A DNA stretch of 64,000 nucleotides, taken from positions 60,524,079 through 60,588,078 of the forward strand of contig OY829327.1 of the NCBI GenBank assembly GCA_963691655.1, read 5' to 3'. Each line of letters begins with the position of its first letter. Position 1 is the stretch's first letter. The translations under genes and the position numbers were made by a program. Below are positions 54,121 to 64,000 of the stretch, one piece after another. Under the pieces are notes generated by a model. That model was not told where the DNA came from. It searched no databases and saw nothing but the letters and a program-made list of their open reading frames with translations. The DNA comes from Toxonevra muliebris. Its lineage: Eukaryota; Arthropoda; Insecta; Diptera; Pallopteridae.

Positions 54121-54424
54121 TTAGCTCAACTAACTTCGGGAATTTTAATACTTTTCGAACTGTAAGAAGATTTTTGACACAATTAAATGCAGAAAGTAGA
54201 GTGGCGACCATAATTAAAAAACGGAAATTGATTATTAGAAATTTTTAAATAAAACAAATATATTTTGTAACTAAGGTTGTAGCGAATATACAATTCAGAG
54301 GTTTTATCTGTTTTTTTTCACTAGTGTACTTTTTTAACAAAATTGTAACACAGCAACTCTTATTTCATACATTCCTAAATTGCGAGATTAGTTTTACAAC
54401 AATAACAATATTTAAGTGCTTTGT
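54121..54424. other. Unassigned A+T-rich DNA
   Basis: Nothing recognised. Confidence 0.4.
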
Positions 54425-54612
54425 TGAGCGTACTATGTAGTCATCACAACAACCGATTCCGCGTTAATGATCTTAGTGATAGTTATTATAGGTCTTTCAA
54501 TATCCTATAAAAGTTACTAATATTTGAAATCTTAACCCAGAATTACAAGGTTTTTGATTTCAAATATCTTCACTGATCAGAGATGTTAAAAGAAACTACC
54601 ATGGCAACGAAA
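54425..54612 (+). repeat. Family B repeat, 3' hairpin half
   Basis: Contains ATGTAGTCATCACAACAACC, a shortened core, GATCTTAGTGATAGTTATTA, and the complete terminal hairpin through GAGATGTTAAAAGAAACTAC. About 60 bp of the core (ATATAGAGACGGGCAAATC...) are deleted. Confidence 0.75.
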
Positions 54613-54639
54613 GTGGGAACACTCGTCAAAGCGTCGATA

Positions 54640-54740
54640 TACGTTTGGGCTAATCCCAAGCATCACTGAGTGAGCACAAGAAATAAAATCTCAGTTGGAC
54701 TTTTACCTGGCCCAGCTGCTCAATAAACACGGTATAGCAG
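54640..54740 (+). pseudogene. Possible LINE ORF2 C-terminal zinc region
   Basis: Across two frames: an SVGLLPGPAAQ segment then NKHGIADKPYCLECLN, resembling the LLTGH..LN.H....G.AD...C..C block near the end of insect LINE ORF2 proteins. Short and frameshifted, so tentative. Confidence 0.3.
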
Positions 54741-57107
54741 ACAAACCCTACTGCTTGGAGTGCCTCAATCTTTAGGTGGGTGTCAGGCCCATAGCACGGT
54801 TGCTACTTGTCATTTTAACCTTGAACGAGATGAGCTCCTCAACGTTATAGGTGTGGTACTCTCGAGCATAAACATAATCGAATCGTAGGAGAATGAAAGG
54901 CGATGTGGATTTTTGAGGCAAAAGTAATGACGCAGGTACGAAATTTCAAAGCAACAACGAGAATTTATGCAGCAGACACAGCAACAACAAATAAGCACTT
55001 GAAGGATCTTGGCTACAAACGAGGCTTAGAGATCTGAGTGTCGCGCTAAATTCTCTAAGCCAGTATTCCAAGGGGTCTCGTCAGACATCGATATGGTTTA
55101 GTGTGTGCAGTGGTCCGAAGTGTGCTAAAAATTCAAAGTGTCAGATCAAATATGGCAGACGAATTTTTACTTGGGGATCTTTTGGGTCGCTGGTTACGAA
55201 TATATAAAAAAAACATGAACAAGAGTATGAGCGTGTACATATTCGATCTCTCAATGTATGACTTGAATCCATGGATTACTGAAAGAAAAAACTCGTGCGG
55301 AATCTTTCCTCCTTGTTATCGATCAACTCATTTTATCTTTGGATAAACGAATTACTTTCGTATACAGAACGATCGTCGTTGATGAACGATTCGTTATTTT
55401 AGCTGAGATAAGCGCGATGAAACATTCTCAGTTAGAACTTCACGCCAAGAAATTATTTTTATCCTCAACATATGCCCCTGTTGCAACAATTATTGAAACA
55501 GGGTATTCAATTTTTTCCTCTGTATGCGGTTATTGCCTGCTGTAAATTTTTACATAAGTTTGTTAAATTCGGTACACTTAATTAGGTTAACGAATTACAA
55601 AAGCCATCAGAGTCTATGAATAACAATGCCTATTTAAAATATAGTATCTACTGGATAAATGATGATATAAGGCAGTTAGAGACACAATACTGATTTTTGA
55701 ATATAAAATAAATAAATATCAAAAAAATCACAATTTTTCACATACTTGAAATGAGGTCTGAAAACTAAAACTTTTTCTGTGTAGTGGTTGACTTTGGGTT
55801 AATCTATAATTTCAAACATCACGAAAGCTCATAGATGTCAGGTTCAATCGCCTTGAACCCAAAACCATTTATTTTGTTGGAGTTTTGATTTAAGATTATA
55901 CAAAAACGTAATATTGGAGTTATGTTACAGATTCTGAATCAGCTTACAAAAATTTTCCGAAAATCTCAAATTGCGAATACCATGTAATTCCGTGTAATGT
56001 AATAATTTTATATTTTCCATTTCAAATATGTTACAAAGAAAATATCTGCTTACAAACTTATTCTCACAATCGATTGCTGTAAACATAAAAACCCAAAAGC
56101 AAAAAAATTAATTTCATGGTGTATTGTTGCAATAGTACATTTTCAAATAAACTCTCAATTAAAAAATACAATGGAAGAGCTGAAGGTTTAACGGAGTGAA
56201 AGTGAAAATCCGAATTGAAAAATGCTAATGAACCAGCAAATTAATCACATGTATGATACGAATCTGCCAAATATTATACGTCGAATACTGACGCCAAGTA
56301 AAATTAAATTGAACAGTGACAGAACTTTTCATACCTTGTGTAAAATCAACTTGGAATAATTCTTTCTGTACTGTCAGTCCATTTTTCTTTATTGCTACTT
56401 AAGGGGAGGTTACTGTTAATGACGATGAAAAATTAAATTTTTTTACATATATTCAAATGAAAAAATATATGGTGTAAAAAGATGAGATAAAAACGAAAGT
56501 CTCTCAGAGTTTTGTGAATTTTTTTTTTTTTTTTTGAAAAAAAAGTTTGGCAACATCTTTTTAAAACTGTTAAAACTCACTGCATTTACAAATAACATCA
56601 AAGGAAAATTGTGGTGTTTCTAATGGTTAGACGGTATACTGTATATAATTATAAGTAGGTAAAAACACGAGGCAGAGTGAACAGACTGGGACCATTTTTC
56701 GTCACTTTGAAATTACACTACACTTTTTTCTTAATCATACCCTAAACACTACACTTTTCCAGAAATTTTCACTACGGTCGAAAATTTCGAAACGACAGCG
56801 TCCTTCTTTAATGTAACATTAGCTCGAAAATCTTTCCCCCTTCCATTTATGAGTTTTCTCTTTACTACGAACCTGCACCTCGTAGAGATACTGAATAGGG
56901 ATGAGCATGGAAAAGAAAACATCGACTGTTTTTTCGACGCATCGTGGACTTCGGTAATCTTCGATACGACGCACAGTGTTTCGACAGTGGACAAAAATCA
57001 AAAAAATGTATGTCTCAGATTTAGACATAATTGGTCTACATAAAACAAATCTGAAATAACTTTGCGAAAAAAAAATTTTTAGGAGAGCAGCTCCTCAAAG
57101 TCGAACA
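54741..57107. other. Unassigned DNA
   Basis: Moderately complex at 54750-55560, where plus frames of 81 and 68 codons (55101-55346, 55339-55545) abut but show no family. TTAAGGGGAGGTTACTG at about 56399 resembles the TTAAGGGG terminus at 23063; no partner end was found. At 56749-57043 overlapping frames occur on both strands; TAGGGATGAGCATGG at about 56895 resembles an hAT-like end. No gene supported. Confidence 0.3.
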
Positions 57108-57560
57108 ATATTAGCTGTGTTTTATTCGCCAGTCAGTTTAACATGTGCGAATAAAACGACCAAGTTGTTAAGTCTCTTCTTCGTTATAATGTTATTCACA
57201 ATGAAACTGCTCAGCAGCTAGAGCTGAAACATTTTAATGGGCCCCAGTCATTGCAGTCAATCGCGGGCATTGTTTTTAGTTTTTACTCTTTAGAAGAATA
57301 TTTAACGATGATTTTAATTTATTTTCACCGCCAGACATTTCAAATATTTTTCTTTTCTGTTTTTGCCAAACTGTCATGCTGCTTGTTTCGCTATTAGTAG
57401 TTCACTATAGAATTTGATGTAGTTAAACAACTTGTTAAGTATACATAACAGCTATAATTATAAGTGTTATCTCTGCCGCTTTGTTGTTGTTTTCCCATAC
57501 AATTATTTCTGCTAGTTATACATAACTAGAAGCAAGTGGCGAATAAAACGCAGCTATTAT
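57108..57560. mobile_element. MITE with 22-bp inverted ends, ~450 bp
   Basis: The left end, ATTAGCTGTGTTTTATTCGC then CA, and the inverted right end, AATAGCTGCGTTTTATTCGC then CA, match at 20 of 22 positions. No ORF. The flanks do not give a clear target duplication beyond a possible TA. Confidence 0.7.
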
Positions 57561-59589
57561 AAACAAAAATATGAAAAATAAAATTGGGTTTTGAGTGGTT
57601 GTGTAAAAAAATTGTCAAAAATGTGTTTTTAATACAAAGAAAATAAATATAAAATATAAATATAAAATACAAATATAAAAATTTGTTCATTTACCATAAA
57701 TTAAAAATAAATTTTTTACAATTTTTCAAAAATTAAATATTTTTTTATTGGCGCAACTGAAAAATTGGTAAATTTTAGTAAGATTCTGAAATTAAGTATA
57801 TTACTTTAACATTTTTTTAAATAATAAAGAAGCAAATAAAGAAGTTATAAGTAAATAGTGGGCGGGGTTCGTTACATTTTTTATAGACTTTTTTGTAGAG
57901 TGGATAACGATCGGGTTTGACATCAGTATTAATTTTTAATTTGATAATTTCAATAAGAGAAAGAAAGCTTAAGCAAACACAATTACCGTTACTTTGAAAT
58001 GTCAATAAAGGTAAACAAATGAATTTTTGCTAAATTCAAGTGTTTTTTTTTAATAATGGAATTAAATTTGAAATATTCTGATTTATCCAATTGCTGGATT
58101 AGTGCCAGTGCAACAAATAAGTTTAAAGCTATTTTTTCTTTTGCTAAATAAAAAGTAATATTAATGCAGAGCTATTAAAGTTCATGGATGTGAGGTTATA
58201 ATATTTTTCGATTCGCCTATAGGTGAAAAAAATTTATTTAGCAAAATACTTGCAAATATTTGCGAGCATCTTTAAGGCGGTCTTTTAAATCAAAAAATAA
58301 AATTGTTAGGAATAATGAAATCGAGCTATACAACATTAGCAGCGGGTCAGAACAAAATGTAAATCTTTTTGAATCGTTTATTGATTTTTCAACAGAAGAT
58401 TCTTTAGAGGATAGTGGGTAAAAATAAATCAAACATATTAAATTTCAATACTTTTTGTTGTAATAACATAGAATTTCTGGGATTTCACGAACATGTGCAT
58501 TGTATTCAACTATTCAATTTTTAAAAAATTTGCAAAGTTATACAATATTTTCAAAATATCTCGAATATGGCTCAAAATATTGGCAAAAAAAAATACGAAT
58601 TTAATTTGAATGCTCTTAAGTCCAATTTGTTAGGAATTTGGAAAAAAATACTTCTAATCAAAATTTTTTTTAATAATTTTGAATTTTTTTTTTTTTGAAA
58701 TCGGACAAAATATGGATTTCTGAAAAAATGGTAGGGTCTAGAAGAAAACTGATTTCGTTTTTGAGCTCAGTGACCCAAAATTACTATATATGTATCATTA
58801 AAATCAAACAACTCCTTTTATTTTTGTCCATCTTTTGTATGGCTTCGAAGCACTGTGCGACGATTCGATTTTATAGCCTAAAGTATGTAAATTTTTGAAA
58901 TTCATGAATTTCAAGCACAGTTACCGTTTTTTTTTTATAAGGAGCAGGCGGAACCAGGTGATTGTAGGTTAATTTTCTTTTACGAGATGTGACCTTGATC
59001 TCTGGGAAACATTAACAGAATAGATACTGGAGTCAGCTAAAAACCACGAAAAGTCCTCGTGTTATTCTTCGTGGGCATTAAGTATGTGGATTTAAATTTT
59101 TTTCGCAAAAACTACTATCATCCCAATTTTTCACTTCGCTTCACTTTTGGACGGTGAATTTCCTTCTTTGGAAACACAAAAATAGATCAGCAACGAAATT
59201 TTTATTTTTCAGACGATTTCATATGGAATGATTCAAGAGCGTTTTTCTAAGAAAGTTGTTCAAATTCTTAAATCTTAGCGATAGCGAAAACACTAGTTAT
59301 TAAACGAAACAAAAATTAAAGTTTTTGCGTTATTAGAATTTATATGTATGTCGATATGTCAGTACATATAAATTAGTTTTTGTTGTATTCTATAGGGTAG
59401 AAAAGTTTTAAAATGAAATTTTCAACCGAATACAAATTCGACATTGTCGTTTTATATAGAAATTATAGAGCTAATTTTCTGCTAGAAAACTCATATTGTT
59501 GAATAGCGTTCCATACAAGAATAACTCCGCCTTTCTACCTATTATTGTATATTCCAGCTTGTAATTATGTACGTAGTATGTTCTCAATG
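57561..59589. other. Unassigned A+T-rich DNA
   Basis: Mostly simple A/T-rich sequence (57640-57740: repeated AATATAAA). No gene or repeat recognised. Confidence 0.4.
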
Positions 59590-60205
59590 TTACGAATAGC
59601 CAGCTATAGCTTGTAATGCGATCATAAATGCATAAATGATTTGTATCTGTTTCTGTATCGGCGCATAATGTTGTTTTATTTGGCGCTTTGTTATTGTGAT
59701 GTAAACAAAGGATAATTCTTTCAACTGCATGTAAACCGTTAACTGTTTCGAATGCGATTAAAGCGTGTCACAGCGCGTCTGTAAATACACATCCTGAATC
59801 CTGATTATTATGCTATTATTTCGATAAATGTCAAATTTGCAGGGTGTGGTTTCGAACAAAACATCGCATGGCATTAAAAGGACAACAAGAGCAACAATAA
59901 CATCAGGGGTTAAATCGTTTACTGTTTACTCAATTGTTGGGTACGTTTTTTTTTTATGTAAGCGTATGTGTGTGTGCGGATGTGTTCACATCGCATGTGC
60001 ATACCATGAATGAAATGTTTTGATTGCGTTCCGAAAAACAGAGCGTTTGCGCTGCTATTGCGAACGGTGACAAAGCCCAATGAAATTTTGTTAACGTTGC
60101 CTCCCATTGCGGTTGATGTGACAGATTGCAAAAATATCGTTTGTCTTGTAAAAGGAAATTTATGTTTTTCAATGTTTGTTACGGTGTTTAATTTTCCGGA
60201 CTTTT
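59590..60205. promoter_or_regulatory. Candidate host noncoding regulatory DNA
   Basis: This is the longest stretch of non-repetitive, compositionally balanced DNA in the window. It contains TGTAAACAAAGGATAATTC (59700-59718), which overlaps forkhead-like (TGTAAACA) and HMG/Sox-like (ACAAAGG) words. It also has TAAACCGTTAACTG (Myb-like YAACNG), ATAAATGCATAAATGAT and CCCATTGCGGTTGATGTGAC. Overlapping open frames on both strands at 59828-60207 reflect low stop density. That it is conserved or functional is inference only. Confidence 0.2.
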
Positions 60206-60891
60206 AAATTTTGAATAAATTGAAAATTAATTGGAGAACATGAGCGAACAATACATTAATTTTTTATGCTTACATAGAAATTTATAAATATATACATACA
60301 TATATATTTTTTTTTGTGAAATGTAAACTGTAACATTAATGGGAAATATTTGAAATTAATGAATGAAAAAGAACTGCACATTTAGGTTTGTTCATACATA
60401 TGTCTATAGAGCTCGGACTTATTTGATCTATGTAATTTAATTTTTGTGATTGCCGTGGATGTAATATATGCTACTCAGATGGTGAGACCCATCTTAAGTA
60501 CAGATTCTAAAGTAGTTAGACAGAAGAGTGCCTAAAATCTATGGTTGCTTCTTACTATCAAACATGGCGACGGCAACCAACTTTACTTAGAATATTAATA
60601 GTGGGATTGGTAGTCTACTTCAATTCTTCGTGTGTATCTCTGAAAGTCAATGTTTCAGAACATTTTGCCAGATGCCCTTAAAAAGACCGTAATGCTTAGG
60701 AGGCAATGCAATTAATTGTTTCGCCAAATCAACGACCAAGAAAGACTGAACAAACAAACAAAAATACTAAAAAATACCTAAATTTATATAATATCTGCTG
60801 ATAGTTAAGGGTTCCGTCATTTTATGCCCATCATTTAAAATATGTATAGATTTTGATTATTGCAATCACAAGTTTTTAGGATTTAGCTTAT
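60206..60891. other. Unassigned DNA
   Basis: No gene or repeat recognised. Confidence 0.4.
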
Positions 60892-60967
60892 CGTCGCCAG
60901 AGAATTGATTTGGCGTATGTGTATAAGTATTCCTAAGCCTATACGCCAAATCAATTCTCAGGCGACG
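60892..60967. repeat. 76-nt near-perfect hairpin
   Basis: The 27-bp left arm (60892-60918, CGTCGCCAGAGAATTGATTT then GGCGTAT) is inverted at 60941-60967 with a single mismatch, around a 22-nt loop. Either strand would give a pre-miRNA-sized stem-loop. It could equally be two transposon ends brought together by internal deletion. A CATACGCCAGGGCTG word 65 bp downstream repeats part of the arm. Confidence 0.9.
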
Positions 60968-61214
60968 TTATATTTTTTTTTTAATTCCAGATCAACTTCA
61001 TATCATGCTTTAATAATTTCTCAAATGTCATACGCCAGGGCTGTTTTTTAAGCCAAGGTAGCTTAAAGAGTAAATCAAACCTCATGCTGCACATTCATAT
61101 TTACTGTTTCTTTGACCCTTTCTTTTATTTCATAAAAATATCAATTAGTTTATCGTTTGAAATATAAAAGTTGTGATGGATGACAAATTTTTTATATTGA
61201 TATTTGGACGTCAA
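60968..61214. other. Unassigned DNA between hairpin and LINE copy 2
   Basis: AATAAATAAATATGC at about 61220 may be the tail of the LINE copy or chance. Confidence 0.35.
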
Positions 61215-61289
61215 TCAATAATTTAATAAATAAATATGCATATTCAAGTTTTTTAAAAACGAAAAAACCCTGTAACCGTTATGAGTCTT

Positions 61290-61560
61290 AGTATGAAGCC
61301 TATTTCTAAGTGTTTCAAAATGCCGTCTGGTATTTGATGATCTCCCAAGTACATATTTTGGCTTTGTATAAGCATCGAACATTGTCCAGAATGTGTTTTT
61401 AAGCTCCGTTAGCTTCCTCACAGAATCTGCATAACTCATTGTTGCATTATCTCATCTTTTTCAGGTGGTAGTTCAGCCTGCAGTTCCCTGTCAGAATACC
61501 TGTTATAGTTTTCAAATTCTTTTTTGATAAATTCATACATTCCTCAAATCTTTTTAGTTT
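61290..61560 (-). pseudogene. Loa-type LINE C-terminal zinc region, copy 2
   Basis: LKRFEECMNLSKKNLKTITG and ILTGNCRLNYHLKKM, then after a frame change NELCRFCEEANGA-KHIL, matching copy 1 at 28530-28720. The last residues (EIIKYQTAF against GNHQIPDDN) decay and the 3' UTR with its GGTCGCAGTGC end is gone. Confidence 0.8.
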
Positions 61561-61632
61561 ATATGTTCCTAAAAGAGTTTTTGATTGTTCCATTCCTAAT
61601 AGATTACACAAAATTTAGTGAAGTAGAAATAC

Positions 61633-61812
61633 CTTGTAAGTCTTGTCGAGTAAAACAAGAATCTGTGTGTAAATCTGTTGATAATCAACTAAGTTACAGG
61701 TTTATAAGTGCGCAAAGGTACGCAAACCGGTTTTTTAACGGAAAATCAAGATTTTGGGGGTGTTTGGAAAATGTCACATACAGATTCTTGTTCTACTCGA
61801 CAAGACTTACAA
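61633..61812. mobile_element. 180-bp TIR element inside LINE copy 2
   Basis: Terminal inverted repeats of about 38 bp differ at two positions: CTTGTAAGTCTTGTCGAGTA then AAACAAGAATCTGT at 61633, inverted ending at 61812. The LINE frame resumes on both sides. No ORF, and the target duplication is unclear. A transcript would fold into a long stem. Confidence 0.75.
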
Positions 61813-61814
61813 GA

Positions 61815-62769
61815 AAAATAGGATCACTTCCCAAGTATTTTTTACTGTCGCACCGTGTTATCCCAGTATGATATTCGTAATTGTTCTTCCTCTTTTTTTA
61901 ACATCATGGCTACGGACCTTTTTCCTATTCCACAAAAGTATTCGGGTTGGCTGTTAACAGCTTGGCTGTTAGAATCGCAATGTTCTGATTCCGATAGTTC
62001 CGCTTAAGGTTGAAGTAAATACACCTGTCTATATTTCCGCCTGGAAGATACTGGTGAATTTACCCCTGTGCTCGAAGTATTTTATTCTTGGTCCATATAT
62101 ACTCCCGCTCCTGCTCCTTTGTCAATAAGAGACCCGTCTATATACCAGGTTATCATTTGTTGGTTTATATTGCAAGTTTCAAGCAAACCTTCCCAATCCA
62201 TTTTCTAACTTAGTTTTGTTTTAAACTTTTAGTGAAACTAAACTGCGGTATCAAGTCATCTCTCGGTTTTCAAATTTCAGGAAATTGCTTCGTAAGAATA
62301 TCAAACTTCTTCCGATTTAAGCAATGGCCTGACGCGATATATACTCCGGACATTCTATAAGTGGCCCTTGGTTTATTATTAATATTATGTTTGGGGATGT
62401 GCACTGCGTTCTACAGAACTATTGTGTTCCCTTCAAAGATTATAGTATTCCCTATAACTCTTAAAGAATTATAGTATTTCCGTAAGTGGCCCTTCGTTTG
62501 CATCTGGCTATAGATGTAAAGAGGTTTTAATTCTGAAAGGATTTCTAAGGACGCAAACCCACGGTAATCTTTGAAGTTTATTCTAATCATTGACAGCTGT
62601 TTGCCGTTTTGTTCTATCTGACCAGATAACAGCTCCATATGCGTGTATATCCCTAACTTTTCCCAGCAAGCGATCTACAGGTCATAAGTGCTCTTGCAGC
62701 CTGCAGCAAAACGAGAAATATGCCATCTACACCTGGTACTTTAAATGGTTTGAGTTTACCCACCGCCCA
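61815..62769 (-). pseudogene. Loa-type LINE post-RT and RNase H remnants, copy 2
   Basis: SLEILSELKPLYIYSQMQTK corresponds to copy 1 LLELTPLHIHIQSQMK, and LNRKKFDILTKQFPE to LNRKKFDIVERQHPE. FNLKRNYRNQNIAIL is the strand before the second RNase H Asp. After that about 200 bp are missing and FCGIGKRSVAMMLKKEEEQL follows. RT motifs A to C are deleted between 62770 and about 62640. Confidence 0.75.
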
Positions 62770-63520
62770 CCTTAGTAGTAATTCTGAGCAAATTCCTTTG
62801 CTATCTTCGAGTTTTCTTTATTCGTTCTACATAACGATTCTAGGTTATATTCTGTCGTTGGCTCAAAAGATCCTGGAAAATGAGTATTAAAAAGAGGTTG
62901 AGCCTTCTCTTCCCCATTCTCAGTATAAGTTCCATCGTCACTTTTCAAGCTGAAGGAAGGTAAGGTTTTATCTTTGGCCATGACTTTGTATAATTTTGAG
63001 GCATCTATAATCTGCTCAAAATTCTCATAAAACTTTCTAAAGCTTGAACGCTTTGCTTTTCTAATTTCATTGTTATAGGTCGTTAGTAAGCTTCTATATC
63101 TTGTTCATTACCCAGTTTGATTTGTTCGGTTGAACAACCTGCGAACCTCAGGTCGTAGTTAAGCTAGGTCTTTATTCTTCCAGGGTACGTCTTTAGATGA
63201 GTTTACTACACTTTTTGGACATCTTTCCTCATATGCATCAATGACGACCTTGTTAACATTTTCTACCATTGTTTCTAATTCTAGTGCATTTCTGATATGA
63301 TTGCCAACCTCTAAATAAGTTGTATTATTTCTCAGATTATCTAGATTTAGGTCCCAATTTATTTGCTAAGGATTCCGTACTATTCTGTTGATTGCGGGAG
63401 AGCCCTCAATGACAAATCTTGTTATTCTATGATCTGACATTGATGGCTCACTCGAAACCTTCCAGTTATTGACTAGCCCACTTATTAGAGTATTTCCAAC
63501 TTTCAGTCTGCTCACACTGC
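62770..63520 (-). pseudogene. Loa-type LINE endonuclease end and linker, copy 2
   Basis: Reads SEPSMSDHRITRFVIEGSPA (endonuclease SDH motif), LETMVENVNKVVIDAYEERC, SSKDVPWKNK and TTYNNEIRKAKRSSFRKFYE. Then FNTHFPGSFEPT leads towards NSKIAKEFAQN, each aligning with copy 1 residues at 25850-26560. Several in-frame stops (for example at the NW of INWD) and frameshifts. Confidence 0.8.
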
Positions 63521-63670
63521 AAGAACCAACTAATTACTTGCTCTATCTTTTGAAACTATTCTTAAAGACTACGGTTATAATAAAACAAAAACTATTATAC
63601 TTTTGAAAAGCTTATTCTTATAGAAAATGGGAATGACACATTTGGTGCCAAACTTTTGACTTAGATTTTT

Positions 63671-63964
63671 TTATTTTTGGTCTATGGCAGCGACCAATGT
63701 GCATTCGGCTGTGTCTTTGGCGGCACAGTCCACCAGTATTAACCCTGGGCGGAAGTAGATGCCATCGAATTGGAACTTGGCCCTCCACCCGTACATCTCC
63801 GTTAACAAGGCTTCTTCTACCTGTTCCTGCTCTTCACGCTTTAGTATTTGCTCGAGATAGTATCGCCAGTCTAATTGCTTTGAATATGCTGGAGTAGCTA
63901 ACGCCAGGCTTCCTAGCTTCTGCGCTTTGCTCGTCAGCCATACTCTTTTCGGCTTTGTTGCCAT
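63671..63964 (-). pseudogene. Loa-type LINE ORF1 fragment, copy 2
   Basis: The 97-codon open frame includes EEQEQVEEALLTEMYGWRAK and FDGIYFRPGLILVDCAAKDT, almost the same as copy 1 where that copy carries stops. Here a Tyr (TAC) stands where copy 1 has TGA. The frame diverges after TAEC into unrelated residues at the deletion junction. Upstream it is open to the window edge. Confidence 0.85.
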
Positions 63965-64000
63965 CTTACGGACTAATCTCGTCAGTGATTCTTTTCCTCG

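Larger units (their letters stand above)
61215..64000 (-). mobile_element. Loa-type LINE, second copy, rearranged, runs off the window
   Basis: Minus strand, same family as the 23.5-28.9 kb copy. Seen in order: ORF1 fragment (63671-63964), junction, endonuclease end and linker (62770-63520), an RT C-terminal part, an RNase H remnant, and the C-terminal zinc region (61290-61560). Missing relative to copy 1: about 1.1 kb of ORF1 end plus endonuclease start, most of RT including YADD, and about 200 bp of RNase H. A 180-bp TIR element sits inside at 61633-61812. Confidence 0.8.

Noticed and set aside
56749..57043. Overlapping ORFs on both strands as a conserved gene
   Set aside because: Neither strand shows a known domain; the region resembles the edge of an hAT-like element but no second end was found.
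1..64000. CRISPR arrays, bacterial operons or phage defence systems
   Set aside because: No regularly spaced short repeats, no ribosome-binding-site/ORF packing; the composition and element types are those of an insect nuclear genome.

Overview
The window looks like repeat-rich, gene-poor nuclear DNA of an insect, most likely a higher fly (a tephritid- or drosophilid-like dipteran). Evidence for this is the strong A+T bias, ATG-free intergenic DNA rich in TATG/CATA words, and a transposon mix (Copia, Loa-type and Jockey/CR1-type LINEs, Tc1, piggyBac-like, PIF/Harbinger-like, hAT MITEs, tRNA-derived SINEs) usual for Diptera. The species cannot be fixed from the sequence. No intact protein-coding gene was recognised. 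Almost every convincing coding stretch is a broken transposon, and the only host-gene candidates are a 38-codon open frame running in from the left edge, a possible exon near 34.9-35.1 kb, and a complex noncoding block at 59.6-60.2 kb.

Layout. 0.4-3.2 kb: a Copia-type element on the minus strand, split by a 5'-truncated LINE. 3.24-3.69 kb: a dimeric tRNA-derived SINE with a 12-bp target duplication. 5.7-9.6 kb: two LINE reverse-transcriptase relics, two MITEs and a member of a dispersed hairpin repeat (called family B here). 10.4-12.2 kb: a decayed Tc1-like transposase and a foldback element. 15.4-21.5 kb: three copies of a ~700-bp MITE (family A); the third abuts a PIF/Harbinger-like transposase fragment. 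An hAT MITE and two family B copies also lie here. 21.9-22.9 kb: a long inverted repeat.

23.06-29.17 kb is the best-preserved block. A 28-bp terminal-inverted-repeat element bounded by TTAA has been split by a 5.4-kb Loa-type LINE that carries ORF1, endonuclease, reverse transcriptase, RNase H and a C-terminal zinc motif, all interrupted by stops and frameshifts. 29.6-32.3 kb: an hAT MITE and a 2-kb piggyBac-like element that has itself received a SINE and an hAT MITE. 34-43 kb: several small TIR and foldback elements. 44.8-47.4 kb: a Jockey/CR1-type LINE and a piggyBac transposase C-terminus. 47.9-60 kb: mostly unassigned A+T-rich DNA with scattered relics. 60.9 kb: a 76-nt near-perfect hairpin. 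61.2-64 kb: a second, decayed copy of the Loa-type LINE on the opposite strand, running off the window.

The most informative observations concern how the elements relate. The SINE and the Loa-type LINE share an 11-bp 3' end plus an AAT tail, which suggests a partnership in trans. Family A looks like a deletion derivative of a Harbinger-type element. Several TTAA-ended elements, nested within one another, suggest past piggyBac-like activity. I did not find a convincing new host defence or gene system; the candidates worth testing are the 60.9-kb hairpin, the structured 5' end of the LINE, and the family A and family B repeats. Coordinates of repeat edges were read by eye and may be off by a few bases.
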